Below are positions 34,101 through 44,777 of a stretch of 64,000 bases of DNA, in pieces. The position numbers and the translations under genes are program-made. The stretch covers positions 1,123,001 to 1,187,000 of the forward strand of contig NC_135552.1 of NCBI RefSeq assembly GCF_964340395.1, read 5' to 3'. The stretch comes from Glandiceps talaboti. Its lineage: Eukaryota; Hemichordata; Enteropneusta; Spengelidae. The notes beneath the pieces are model-generated. The model was not told the DNA's origin. It did not search any database and saw only the letters and a program-made list of their open reading frames with translations. Numbering within the stretch: position 1 is the first letter of the stretch; each line of letters opens with the position of its first letter.

Positions 34101-37100
34101 CAATGTACTCCATCCAATGTGTGCAGGGGTACTAATCAATGTACTCCATACAATGTGTGTAGGGGTGCTAATCAATGTACTCCATCCAATGTGTGCAGGG
34201 GTGCTAATCAATGTACTCCATCCAATGTACTCCATACAATGTGTGCAGGGGTACTAATCAATGTACTCCATCCAATGTGTGCAGGGGTACTAATCAATGT
34301 ACTCCATACAATGTGTGTAGGGGTGCTAATCAATGTACTCCATCCAATGTGTGTAGGGGTGCTAATCAATGTACTCCATCCAATGTACTCCATACAATGT
34401 GTGCAGGGGTACTAATCAATGTACTCCATACAATGTGTGCAGGGGTACTAATCAATGTACTCCATACATTGTGTGCAGGGGTTCTAATCAATGTACTCCA
34501 TACAATGTGTGCAGGGGTTCTAATCAATGTACTCCATACATTGTGTGCAGGGGTACTAATCAATGTACTCCATACATTGTGTGCAGGGGTTCTAATCAAT
34601 GTACTCCATACATTGTGTGTGCAGGGGTTCTAATCAATTACTCCATCCAATGTGTGTGCAGGGGTGCTAATCAATGTACTCCATCCAATGTGTGCAGGGT
34701 GCTAATCAATGTACTCCATACAATGTGTGCAGGGGTACTAATCAATGTACTCCATCCAATGTGTGCAGGGGTACTAATCAATGTACTCCATCCAATGTGT
34801 GCAGGGGTACTAATCAATGTACTCCATCCAATGTACTCCATACAATGTGTGTGCAGGGGTGCTAATCAATGTACTCCATACAATGTGTGCAGGGGTGCTA
34901 ATCAATGTACTCCATCCAATGTGTGCAGGGGTGCTAATCAATGTACTCCATCCAATGTGTGCAGGCCTCAGGTGCTAATCAATGTACTCCATCCAATGTA
35001 CTCCATCCAATGTGTGTGCAGGGGTACTAATCAATGTACTCCATACAATGTGTGCAGGGGTGCTAATCAATGTACTCCATCCAATGTACTCCATCCAATG
35101 TGTGTGCAGGGGTACTAATCAATGTACTCCATACAATGTGTGTGCAGGGGTGCTAATCAATGTACTCCATCCAATGTACTCCATCCAATGTGTGCAGGGG
35201 TACTAATCAATGTACTCCATACAATGTGTGTAGGGGTGCTAATCAATGTACTCCATCCAATGTGTGCAGGGGTGCTAATCAATGTACTCCATCCAATGTA
35301 CTCCATACAATGTGTGCAGGGGTACTAATCAATGTACTCCATCCAATGTGTGCAGGGGTACTAATCAATGTACTCCATACAATGTGTGTAGGGGTGCTAA
35401 TCAATGTACTCCATCCAATGTGTGTAGGGGTGCTAATCAATGTACTCCATCCAATGTACTCCATACAATGTGTGCAGGGGTACTAATCAATGTACTCCAT
35501 CCAATGTGTGCAGGGGTACTAATCAATGTACTCCATCCAATGTGTGCAGGGGTACTAATCAATGTACTCCATCCAATGTGTGCAGGGGTGCTAATCAATG
35601 TACTCCATCCAATGTGTGCAGGGGTACTAATCAATGTACTCCATACAATGTGTGCAGGGGTGCTAATCAATGTACTCCATACAATGTGTGCAGGGGTACT
35701 AATCAATGTACTCCATCCAATGTGTGCAGGGGTACTAATCAATGTACTCCATCCAATGTGTGCAGGGGTGCTAATCAATGTACTCCATCCAATGTGTGCA
35801 GGGGTGCTAATCAATGTACTCCATACAATGTGTGCAGGGGTACTAATCAATGTACTCCATCCAATGTGTGCAGGGGTACTAATCAATGTACTCCATACAA
35901 TGTGTGCAGGGGTACTAATCAATGTGCTCCATCCAATGTGTGCAGGGGTACTAATCAATGTACTCCATACAATGTGTGTGCAGGGGTACTAATCAATGTA
36001 CTCCATCCAATGTGTGCGCAGGGGTACTAATCAATGTGCTCCATCCAATGTGTGCAGGGGTACTAATCAATGTACTCCATCCAATGTGTGCAGGGGTACT
36101 AATCAGTGTACTCCATACAATGTGTGCAGGGGTGCTAATCAATGTACTCCATCCAATGTGTGCAGGGGTGCTAATCAATGTACTCCATCCAATGTGTGCA
36201 GGGGTACTAATCAATGTACTCCATCCAATGTGTGTGCAGGGGTGCTAATCAATGTATTCCATCCAATGTGTGCAGGGTACTAATCAATGTACTCCATCCA
36301 ATGTGTGCAGGGGTACTAATCAATGTACTCCATCCAATGTGTGCAGGGGTGCTAATCAATGTACTCCATACAATGTGTGCAGGGGTGCTAATCAATGTAC
36401 TCCATCCAGTGTGTGTGCAGGGGTACTAATCAATGTACTCCATCCAATGTGTGTGCAGGGGTGCTAATCAATGTACTCCATACAATGTGTGCAGGGGTGC
36501 TAATCAATGTACTCCATCCAATGTGTGTAGTGGGGGGGGGGGGGATTAATGTACTCCATCCAATGTGTGTAGGGTAGCCTACTAATCAATGTACTCCATC
36601 CAATGTGTGCAGGGGTGCTAATCAATGTACTCCATACAATGTGTGTGCAGGGGTACTAATCAATGTACTCCATGTAATGTGTGCAGGGGTGCTAATCAAT
36701 GTACTCCATCCAATGTGTGCAGGGGTACTAATCAATGTACTCCATCCAATGTACTCCATCCAATGTGTGTGCAGGGGTACTAATCAATGTACTCCATCCA
36801 ATGTGTGCAGGGGTGCTAATCAATGTACTCCATCCAATGTGTGTAGTGGGGGGGATTAATGTACTCCATCCAATGTGTGCAGGGGTTCTAATCAATGTAC
36901 TCCATCCAATGTGTGCAGGGGTACTAATCAATGTACTCCATCCAATGTACTCCATCCAATGTGTGCAGGGGTACTAATCAATGTACTCCATCCAATGTGT
37001 GCAGGGGTACTAATCAATGTACTCCATCGAATGTGTGCAGGGGTACTAATCAATGTACTCCATCCAATGTGTGCAGGGGTACTAATCAATGTACTCCATC

Positions 37101-38335
37101 CAATGTACTCCATCCAATGTGTGCAGGGGTACTAATCAATGTACTCCATCCAATGTGTGCAGGGGTACTAATCAATGTACTCCATCCAATGTGTGCAGGG
37201 GTGCTAATCAATGTACTCCATCCAATGTGTGCAGGGGTGCTAATCAATGTACTCCATCCAATGTGTGCAGGGGTACTAATCAATGTACTCCATCCAATGT
37301 GTGTGCAGGGGTACTAATCAATGTACTCCATCCAATGTGTGCAGGGGTACTAATCAATGTACTCCATCCAATGTGTGCAGGGGTTCTAATCAATGTACTC
37401 CATCCAATGTGTGCAGGGGTGCTAATCAATGTACTCCATCCAATGTGTGCAGGGGTGCTAATCAATGTACTCCATACAATGTGTGCAGGGGTGCTAATCA
37501 ATGTACTCCATCCAATGTGTGCAGGGGTGCTAATCAATGTACTCCATACAATGTGTGCAGGGGTGCTAATCAATGTACTCCATACAATGTGTGCAGGGGT
37601 GCTAATCAATGTACTCCATCCAATGTGTGCAGGGGTTCTAATCAATGTACTCCATCCAATGTGTGCAGGGGTGCTAATCAATGTACTCCATCCAATGTGT
37701 GCAGGGGTGCTAATCAATGTACTCCATACAATGTGTGCAGGGGTGCTAATCAATGTACTCCATCCAGTGTGTGCAGGGGTACTAATCAATGTACTCCATC
37801 CAATGTGTGCAGGGGTACTAATCAATGTACTCCATCCAGTGTGTGTGCAGGGGTGCTAATCAATGTACTCCATACAATGTGTGCAGGGGTACTAATCAAT
37901 GTACTCCATCCAATGTGTGCAGGGGTACTAATCAATGTACTCCATCCAGTGTGTGTGCAGGGGTGCTAATCAATGTACTCCATACAATGTGTGCAGGGGT
38001 ACTAATCAATGTACTCCATCCAATGTGTGCAGGGGTGCTAATCAATGTACTCCATCCAATGTGTGCAGGGGTGCTAATCAATGTACTCCATCCAATGTGT
38101 GCAGGGGTGCTAATCAATGTACTCCATACAATGTGTGCAGGGGTACTAATCAATGTACTCCATCCAATGTGTGTGCAGGGGTACTAATCAATGTACTCCA
38201 TCCAATGTACTCCATCCAATGTGTGTGCAGGGGTGCTAATCAATGTACTCCATATAATGTGTGCAGGGGTGCTAATCAATGTACTCCATCCAATGTGTGT
38301 AGGGGTGCTAATCAATGTATTCCATCCCTGTAAAC
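31171..38335 (+). repeat. 36-bp satellite array, about 7.1 kb, close to 200 units
   Basis: The basic unit is AATCAATGTACTCCATCCAA followed by TGTGTGCAGGGGTACT. Variants are CATAC for CATCC, GGTGCT or GGTTCT for GGTACT, an extra GT in GTGTGTGCAG, and a 14-bp duplication of the CTCCATCCAATGTA part. Because 36 is a multiple of three and the unit has no stop in several frames, ORFs of up to 256 codons appear on both strands (repeats CRGTNQCTPSNV, AGVLINVLHPMC, and ISTPAHIGWSTL on the minus strand). These are treated as by-products, not proteins. The array lies in a TRANK1-like intron. Confidence 0.97.
33345..35475 (+). repeat. Tandem duplication of about 1.07 kb within the 36-bp array
   Basis: Rare marks recur at a fixed spacing. 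TCAATTACTCCATCC occurs at about 33568 and 34634, the shortened GCAGGGTGCT at about 33628 and 34694 (spacing 1066), and later blocks at 34051 and 35122 (spacing 1071). The 5-base difference is a CCTCA insert near 34966-34970 in the second copy. Confidence 0.85.
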
Positions 38336-38454
38336 ATGTGTTCAATCCCGTGACATATGCTCCATCTCTGTCACAAAAATGTATGCCATCCCTGCACAAG
38401 ATGGATGCTCTGTCAAAAAAAAAAATATTAAAGTGATTTTTAGCACAACTGAAC

Positions 38455-38880
38455 TTCTTACGTTCAGGAGTGCTATAGGCATGGCAAAGTAAGTGTCGTT
38501 GATGGTGGATGTGTGTGTGTGTGTGTGTGTGTAAACATCTTAAAGTCAAAAACCACTGGTCAGATTGCTATATTTGACGGGTATATTACCTTAGGTGTAT
38601 AGTTGGGAAATTCCTTAAATCAAAATGACCATTGGTGTGTGATTTGGGTCAAAAATGTGATTTTAAAATGTGATTATGATGTAAATTAGGTATAATAATG
38701 TGTCTTTTTGGTGAAAAATCTATAATTCCAAAACAACCAAGTGGATTGGGCTGAAATTTAATTGGGATGCATCTGGGCATTTGTAGAGGCAGCTGTATAA
38801 AACAATGTGATGATCAGTGATATGCAAATTAGGCCTGGAAAGGTCAATTTTGGTCATATCTTGAATATGTATTGTGAATA
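38455..38880 (+). repeat. Repeat family A, copy 4
   Basis: AGGAGTGCTATAGGCATGG, a GT microsatellite, AAGTCAAAAACCACTGG and the ATGCAAATTAGGCC modules match copies at 11195 and 52047. Confidence 0.75.
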
Positions 38881-38934
38881 CAATACATATTGATATGTGA
38901 AGACCTGTGATGCAAGTGAATCACTGCTAGAACA

Positions 38935-39378
38935 ATAGATGTGAAATGTTAGAACAATGTGAAATGTTAGAACAATTAATAGATGTGAAATGTTAGAACA
39001 ATGTGAAATGTTAGAACAATAGATGTGAAATGTTACAACAATGTGAAATGTTACAACAATAGATGTGAAATGTTAGAACAACATGAAATGATAGAACAAT
39101 ATATATGAAATGTTAGAACAATGTGAAATGTTAGAACAATAGATGTGAAATGTTAGAACAATAGATATGAAATGTTAGAACAACGTGAAATGATAGAACA
39201 ATAGATATGAAATGTTAGAACAATGTGAAATGTTAGAACAATAGATATGAAATGTTAGAACAATAGATGTGAAATGTTAGAACAATGTGAAATGATAGAA
39301 CAATAGATGTGAAATGTTAGAACAATAGATATGAAATGTTAGAACAATGTGAAATGTTAGAACAATAGATATGAAATA
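38935..39378 (+). repeat. Minisatellite of alternating 22- and 18-bp units
   Basis: AACAATAGATGTGAAATGTT and AACAATGTGAAATGTTAG alternate irregularly, differing by the AGAT insert. The array ends about 320 bp upstream of the next exon. Confidence 0.85.
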
Positions 39379-39698
39379 AAGTGTTACTTTGGTGTTTCTT
39401 TGCAATCTAGTGAAATTATTTGATGTGAAATCACTAAATATCATGAGAGAACCCAAAGTTTATGAAAATACCTTTTTTTCCTGGAGTGGCATTCCCCTTT
39501 AAGTGCAATGTAATCACACCAAAAAAGAAATTGTACATTTGTATATCTAAATATAACAATTGGTATTGACAGTGAACTTGATATTTGAACTTGCAGTGTG
39601 CATTTGTTCACTGGTCAGAAAACTCTTGGTATACCATCTCCAGGTACAGGCTTTTAGTAATAAGTATAACTTATATCAATGTATGTTTGCATGTGTAG

Positions 39699-39891
39699 AA
39701 TGGTGCCAAAGCTGATGGAGTGGATGGCAGTACTGTAACAATGAAACCCATTGCCTATGCTCTCAGACTACTGGAGGATGGTCGTCTAGTCACTCTGCTG
39801 CTCCAGCATGGTGCAGACCCAGTCTCACTCAGTCTTGACAAGGGAGATACACCATTGCATGCAGCCTTGATATTTGCATTGAAGAAAAAAG
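39699..39891 (+). CDS. TRANK1-like exon b: ankyrin repeat
   Basis: The exon follows TGCATGTGTAG and ends AAAAAAG/GTAAGAA, a near-consensus donor. It enters in phase 0 and leaves in phase 1, encoding 64 residues and one base. NGAKADGVDG completes the repeat begun in the previous exon. LVTLLLQHGADPVSLS and DKGDTPLHAALIFALKK give a full ankyrin repeat with the TPLHAA and LLQHGADP signatures. The repeat consensus is unmistakable; the TRANK1 assignment comes from the exon set as a whole. Confidence 0.85.
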
Positions 39892-39951
39892 GTAAGAATA
39901 AGTATGATACTGATGCAATGACTGCTGTTACATTAACATTTGACACTGTAT

Positions 39952-40653
39952 TATACGTCACCTGTCACCAATCTCGCATTCTGATTGGTTGAGAGCCCTG
40001 CAGATATGCAGGCGTATTTTTCACCAGCCGTATTTTTTGCTTGTTATATCACATGATCACTGCATGTCCCCTTGTAAACAAACCTAGCAGACAACTGAAA
40101 ATCCAGACAAAAAAAGCATTTCCGATGCCAAATTTGTTGTCAACCAAAGAAAAGATCACTGTTGTATACATTGTAACAAGTCTTTGAACTGTCAAAAATT
40201 CCAAACAGAATGGCAAAAGTCCAGTGACGGCGAACACACAGTTGTCAATCATGAACATGAATTCCTAAATTTAGCAAAATATATCAAAATTACTGCCACA
40301 GCTGAGAGGGTGCAATTTTTGCTTTAACTAGAACAACAAAGCATATCCCAAACATTTCTGTACATTTAATGGAATACAGTACGCAAAACAAAGACATTTT
40401 TCAGCTGATGGTTATAAGTTTGAATATGTCATTGAGTGATATGCAAATAGTAAACATTACGGCATACTACTAAGCAAACGCTCACTCTGATTGGATGATA
40501 AAGTTAAGGCTGACCTGTAAACAACCGCATTGAAGTTGAAGGGGAGGTACGTGATACTACGCTCAATAGTATAACACGGAAGTGATTTTATTTTAAAATG
40601 AAACAACATTTTTAGATGTTGAAAAATGAATTCGTAGTCACAGGTGACGTATA
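39952..40653. mobile_element. Probable non-autonomous DNA transposon, 0.70 kb
   Basis: ATACGTCACCTGTCAC at the left (about 39953) mirrors ACAGGTGACGTAT at the right (about 40640-40653). The interior has CTGATTGGTTGAGAG near the left and a related CTGATTGGATGA near the right, and no ORF. The inverted repeat is short, so the borders are approximate. Confidence 0.5.
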
Positions 40654-40808
40654 AGTATGTTATTTGCCAAATACTGTTCCATATCTTGCTGCTTGAGGTG
40701 AATTTTCCAGTATAACGGCTCGCCTCCAGCTCTCTGTTATTACCAGAAAAATTACCTCTCACAGCAAGATATGGAATGTTATTTTGGCAAATAACACATA
40801 CTTATAGA
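40650..40808. mobile_element. Foldback element with arms of about 65 bp
   Basis: ATAAGTATGTTATTTGCCAA at 40651 pairs with TTGGCAAATAACACATACTT ending near 40803. Inside this, CCATATCTTGCTG pairs with CAGCAAGATATGG. The short loop holds GGCTCGCCTCCAGC. It abuts or shares the right end of the element at 39952-40653. Confidence 0.7.
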
Positions 40809-42200
40809 ATGATGAAATTTAGTATATTAGCTTGTATTTTGAAAGTCTTAGCATCAACAAAAGATGAAAAAATCAGGTTACTGGTTGATGCTCTTTGAAA
40901 TAAGTTAAATTTACTATGAAATGGGAGGATGCAGGAATTTCAAGGAATATGAAAAGTTCAGAATTATTTGGCACTTTGGAAAAGATGAAATTTAATATAA
41001 GATGAAGGAGTGTTCAAACAGGAACATAAACAAAAGGTGGAAATTCATAATTTTTAACACTTTAAAATAGATGAAACCGCCTGTAATACAGCACATTTGA
41101 ATAGAAACTGAAACTTAAAAAAAGATTAAATTCATAATTGTTTTTGACGTTTAGAAATTCGTTTCCCACTATTAATATTTGTCTAAAATGGCAGATTTGT
41201 CGCATTTCACCCAGCTGAGGATCTCTGATTAAAGGGGCATGTGTCAACGTCAGGTACTGTTTTTATCAACTAAATACTTACTGACTTTAACCCTATCTGG
41301 TATCCTATTTATGTTTTGTCGTTATGAAACTAGTATAAAATCTCCATATAGCATTTATACCAAGATAACATTACATTGATAGGGGATGTGCATTTTCTAT
41401 ATTAACTTGATATGATCGAGTACAACATGTACACTATTATCTCCTTGATTCATTCATATGATTTGCACATCGAATACAGTGCAACAGATCTCATGATTTC
41501 TAAAAAATATTGTAGTATTAGGCCTAAAAAATATAATTGTTGGTTCCATTTACCCAACCCCCACCTAGCTTTTCACTGCTGACCCTAAACTTCGTGTATG
41601 TATTTGAGAAAAAAATGATAAAATCACAAAAAATTGTGAAGGCTCACTTAATAGTGGATGTGGAAACTGCCATCAACTTAAAAAGACAAAATAAAAATGT
41701 TCTTCCAGTCTGTAATGGCTGTATATCTGAGACAGTTGGATAACAATGGGAAAGCTGAACTCATAGACACTGACACAGAAAAAAAATATATTAAAATAAA
41801 TAAAAAATCTACCTATCCCATCTATTCTAAAGTTGAGCCTAACCGAAACCACACAATTTTTAGCTCTGTTGTCAGTGACAGCTGATGGAGCTGAAGGGTT
41901 AGGTTGATTCATTAAGTCGTCTGTCATACTTCAGTCAACTTTTTCTATTTTGATCTTCCCCGAAACTGACAGTCAGAATACTTTGATATTTTGTTTGCAA
42001 GTTTCTTTTGGGGAGGCTATTCAGATTTGTTAATGCTAAGTTGATCTGTGTCACTTTCAATATTTTACAAATTTTTTGTCAAAAATGATATTTTTAACAA
42101 CTTCTCAAATACTACTCGCTTTTGATATCTTGCATGTAGATACACAGAGTGTAGCTTAGTCATACTTATTAATTTCAAGTCAGTACCTGTTCTCATGACG
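40809..42200. other. Intron sequence, no gene seen
   Basis: AT-rich sequence with short ORFs only and no recognisable repeat. One open stretch near 41697-41885 has no coding character. Confidence 0.4.
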
Positions 42201-42204
42201 GAAA

Positions 42205-43215
42205 GCCCCCTTTAACCCTTTCACCACGAGAACCCGGTATACCGGGACGCGCTAGGGCGCCCACGAGAACCCGCTATACCGGGACGCCAAAGTTCATTCA
42301 CCTTCATCGCCGTGAAACCGTTCAACGGCAGCTATTGCTGCAAAATTTGCTGCCATAACTAGTTCCACACATGCGTATTAGCCTTGTTTATCTATACTGC
42401 CATTTTGAATGTGTGACAGTGAACGGTAACCGAGTACGGCCCAAAAAACGAGCGATCATAATTTTTATGTGCGTTTTTTGCCAACAAAATCGAATTTAAA
42501 CATGGCGGAGGTAATTAACGGCTCCCATAGCATGGTCTACGATATAAATTATGGCACTGTCCTTGGATATTTCGACAGAATTTGACTCGAAATACATCGT
42601 TGAATGCAAGTTTTTAGCTGTGGGAACACATTGTACTCGTGTGTAAGCATCAAATTCCCGCTTCAGTCTATTTGAGCTGCCGGCAGCAATTTACGTCTGA
42701 ATTTTTGAATGTCGGCAAATTTACGCAATCTTGTGACAGGTACCGACGCCCATACTAACGTCTTGGTTGTAATTTTTGGCTATAAAATGGATTATTTTGG
42801 TTTTATTTCTTTTTGTTACGGCTCAATAATGACTTGTAGTAACACAAACTCACTGTGTACAGGTCAGTGGAGGGAAATTTGTGCACATTCAGGGCGATTT
42901 TCCAATCGGATTTTTTACATGTGATTTTCAGCGTAACATTCAAAATTTCAACATGGCCGAAGCAAAACAGTCTCCCCTAACATCGTTTACAACTTAAATA
43001 AAGGTGCTGTCCATAGAAATTTTCAATAAATTTTGACTGTCGATACATTGTTTTATACAAGGACATGGCTGTGTGAACTCAAAACAGTTTATGTAGGGAT
43101 CAGATTGCCGCAACGTTAGTTCAAAGTTCCGACTGCATATTTGCTCTTGAGGATAAGCATGTCGGCAAAAAGCGCCACTTTGGCATCCCGATTCGGACTC
43201 GCATACCTCCAACTT
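42205..43215. repeat. Possible transposon with a CCCGGTATACCGGG motif
   Basis: A 26-base block CACGAGAACCCG-TATACCGG... occurs twice, 37 bp apart, at 42225 and 42262. The first holds the perfect palindrome CCCGGTATACCGGG (42233-42246). ACTTTGGCATCCCG at 43177-43190 mirrors CGGGACGCCAAAGT near 42279-42292. Inside, two roughly 450-bp parts beginning ACATGGCGGAGG (42499) and ACATGGCCGAAG (42951) are related. CpG content exceeds the surroundings. No ORF was found. Confidence 0.45.
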
Positions 43216-43257
43216 GTGGTCATTTTTTATTTATTTTGGGCATAAATTTAGTGTCAT

Positions 43258-43820
43258 GTTGACAGACAGACTAACAGTCAAACTGTACTATGTTTTACCG
43301 TCATGTCAACAGACAGACTAACAGTCAAACTGTTACTATGTTTTACCGTCATGTCGACAGACAGACTAATAGTCAAACTGTTACTATGTTTTACCGTCAT
43401 GTCAACAGACAGACTAACAGTCAAACTGTTACTGTAACTATGTTTTACCGTCATGTCGACAGACAGACTAACAGTCAAACTGTTTCTATGTTTTACCGTC
43501 ATGTTGACAGACAGACTAACAGTCAAACTGTTACTATGTTTTACCGTAATGTCGACAGACAGACTAACAGTCAAACTGTTACTATGTTTTACCATCATGT
43601 CAACCGACAGACTAACAGTCAAACTGTTACTATGTTTTACCGTAATGTCGACAGACAGACTAACAGTCAAACTGTTACTATGTTTTACCATCATGTCAAC
43701 AGACAGACTAACAGTCAAACTGTTACTATGTTTTACCATCATGTCGACAGACAGACTAATAGTCAAACTGTTTGACTATGTTTTACTGTCATGTCGACAG
43801 ACAGACTAAGAGTCAAACTG
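43258..43820 (+). repeat. 48-bp minisatellite, about 12 copies
   Basis: The unit holds ACAGACAGACTAACAGTCAA, ACTGTTACTATGTTTTACCG and TCATGTCG, with CATG/AATG and AACA/GACA variants. The 48-bp period keeps frames open on both strands (MFYRHVDRQTNSQTVT on +). It is not regarded as a gene. It ends about 180 bp upstream of the next exon. Confidence 0.93.
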
Positions 43821-43997
43821 TTTCCATGGTTACTATAATTTACTGGCATGATGAACATATTTAAGGAATCTGCTAATTTTTGAGATGAAACAAATTGATA
43901 CAGAAAAGAATGCAGGACTGGCCCTTGTCAGTAGTGACTGAATCTGCTCTTGATTACTTCAATCCTATATCTTTCACTTACCTTCTTCTTTTTCCAG

Positions 43998-44669
43998 ACC
44001 TAATGTTTGAAATTCTGAAGGTTCTATGTGAAAAATACAAACGCCACCCAAAAGGTTATCCAAATCTCAATCCCTGTGTACAAGATTCAGAAGGAAATAC
44101 CTTGTTTCACATTGTCATACAAGGGCAGTGTAACCATATCTTGTTAGTGGCTGTAAAAATATTGGTTGAGTACCGTGTGGATCCGCAAATTAAGAACAAC
44201 CAAGGTAAGATACCACTAAATAGTTTGAAGAAAGATGACCGCAGACTTCCTTACCTAAAGATGGCAGCTGACCATTATCCGGCTGTATATTCCAAGTCTA
44301 AAAAAGGCAAAGACAAAGTGAAGAATAAGAAAGAAGAGGATGAAAACAAAAATGGAAAAGTAACTGAAAAAATGGAGGAGGTTCTGAAAAGTGAGAGTCA
44401 TGTCAAGCTGGCTACAGGTGTACTTGAAAGGTTTCCTAAAGATGAGATCAAGAAGAGAATTTTATCTGCAATTGAAGACTTGGAGCAATTCATACCTAAA
44501 AGGCCAAGACTTGAACCTATCCTGGAACTGGATGGAGCTAACTTAAAGGCAAGACACTCCCAAGCAGATACAAAGACAGGGCTAGCCAGAATATCTGAAG
44601 AAGATCAAAGACAGTTAAGCCAGGAAACACAGGATGAAGATATTCCAGAAGCCAATAAACAAGCACCAG
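43998..44669 (+). CDS. TRANK1-like exon c: last ankyrin repeats and charged linker
   Basis: The exon follows a strong acceptor (TTCTTCTTTTTCCAG) and ends CACCAG/GTAAAT, phase 1 at both ends, encoding about 224 residues. DLMFEILKVLCEKYK and QDSEGNTLFHIVIQ continue the ankyrin block, and LVEYRVDPQIKNNQGKIPL is a further repeat. From about residue 90 the sequence becomes lysine/glutamate rich (KSKKGKDKVKNKKEEDEN, possibly a nuclear localisation signal). It ends in a polar linker (RISEEDQRQLSQETQDED). This ankyrin-to-linker order, then exon d, is that of TRANK1-type proteins. Confidence 0.88.
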
Positions 44670-44777
44670 GTAAATCATGTACTTAGTCTACATTCAACTC
44701 TCATAACCTGAAATTGAATTTTACTCTTTTGATGCATCATAGAATTAATAACCATTTGATTTCTAGGTTTTTACTTT

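Larger units (their letters stand above)
26131..39698 (+). other. Intron of about 13.6 kb
   Basis: It holds family B, two SINEs, family A copies, two minisatellites and the 36-bp satellite. Outside those, 26611-27154, 27448-27833 and 29097-30346 show no gene except a weak minus-strand candidate at 29690-29891. Confidence 0.65.

Noticed and set aside
31221-38436. Dozens of long ORFs on both strands (up to 256 codons) with 12-residue repeats
   Set aside because: They arise because the 36-bp satellite unit is a multiple of three without stops. There is no start context, composition or non-repeat domain to support proteins.
43278-43809. Overlapping ORFs of 118-162 codons on both strands
   Set aside because: They are by-products of the 48-bp minisatellite. 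All readings are simple repeats.
44670-44686. Stop codon after exon c as the end of the protein
   Set aside because: The frame passes through a good donor (CAG/GTAAAT) before the stop, and exon d continues in the matching phase.
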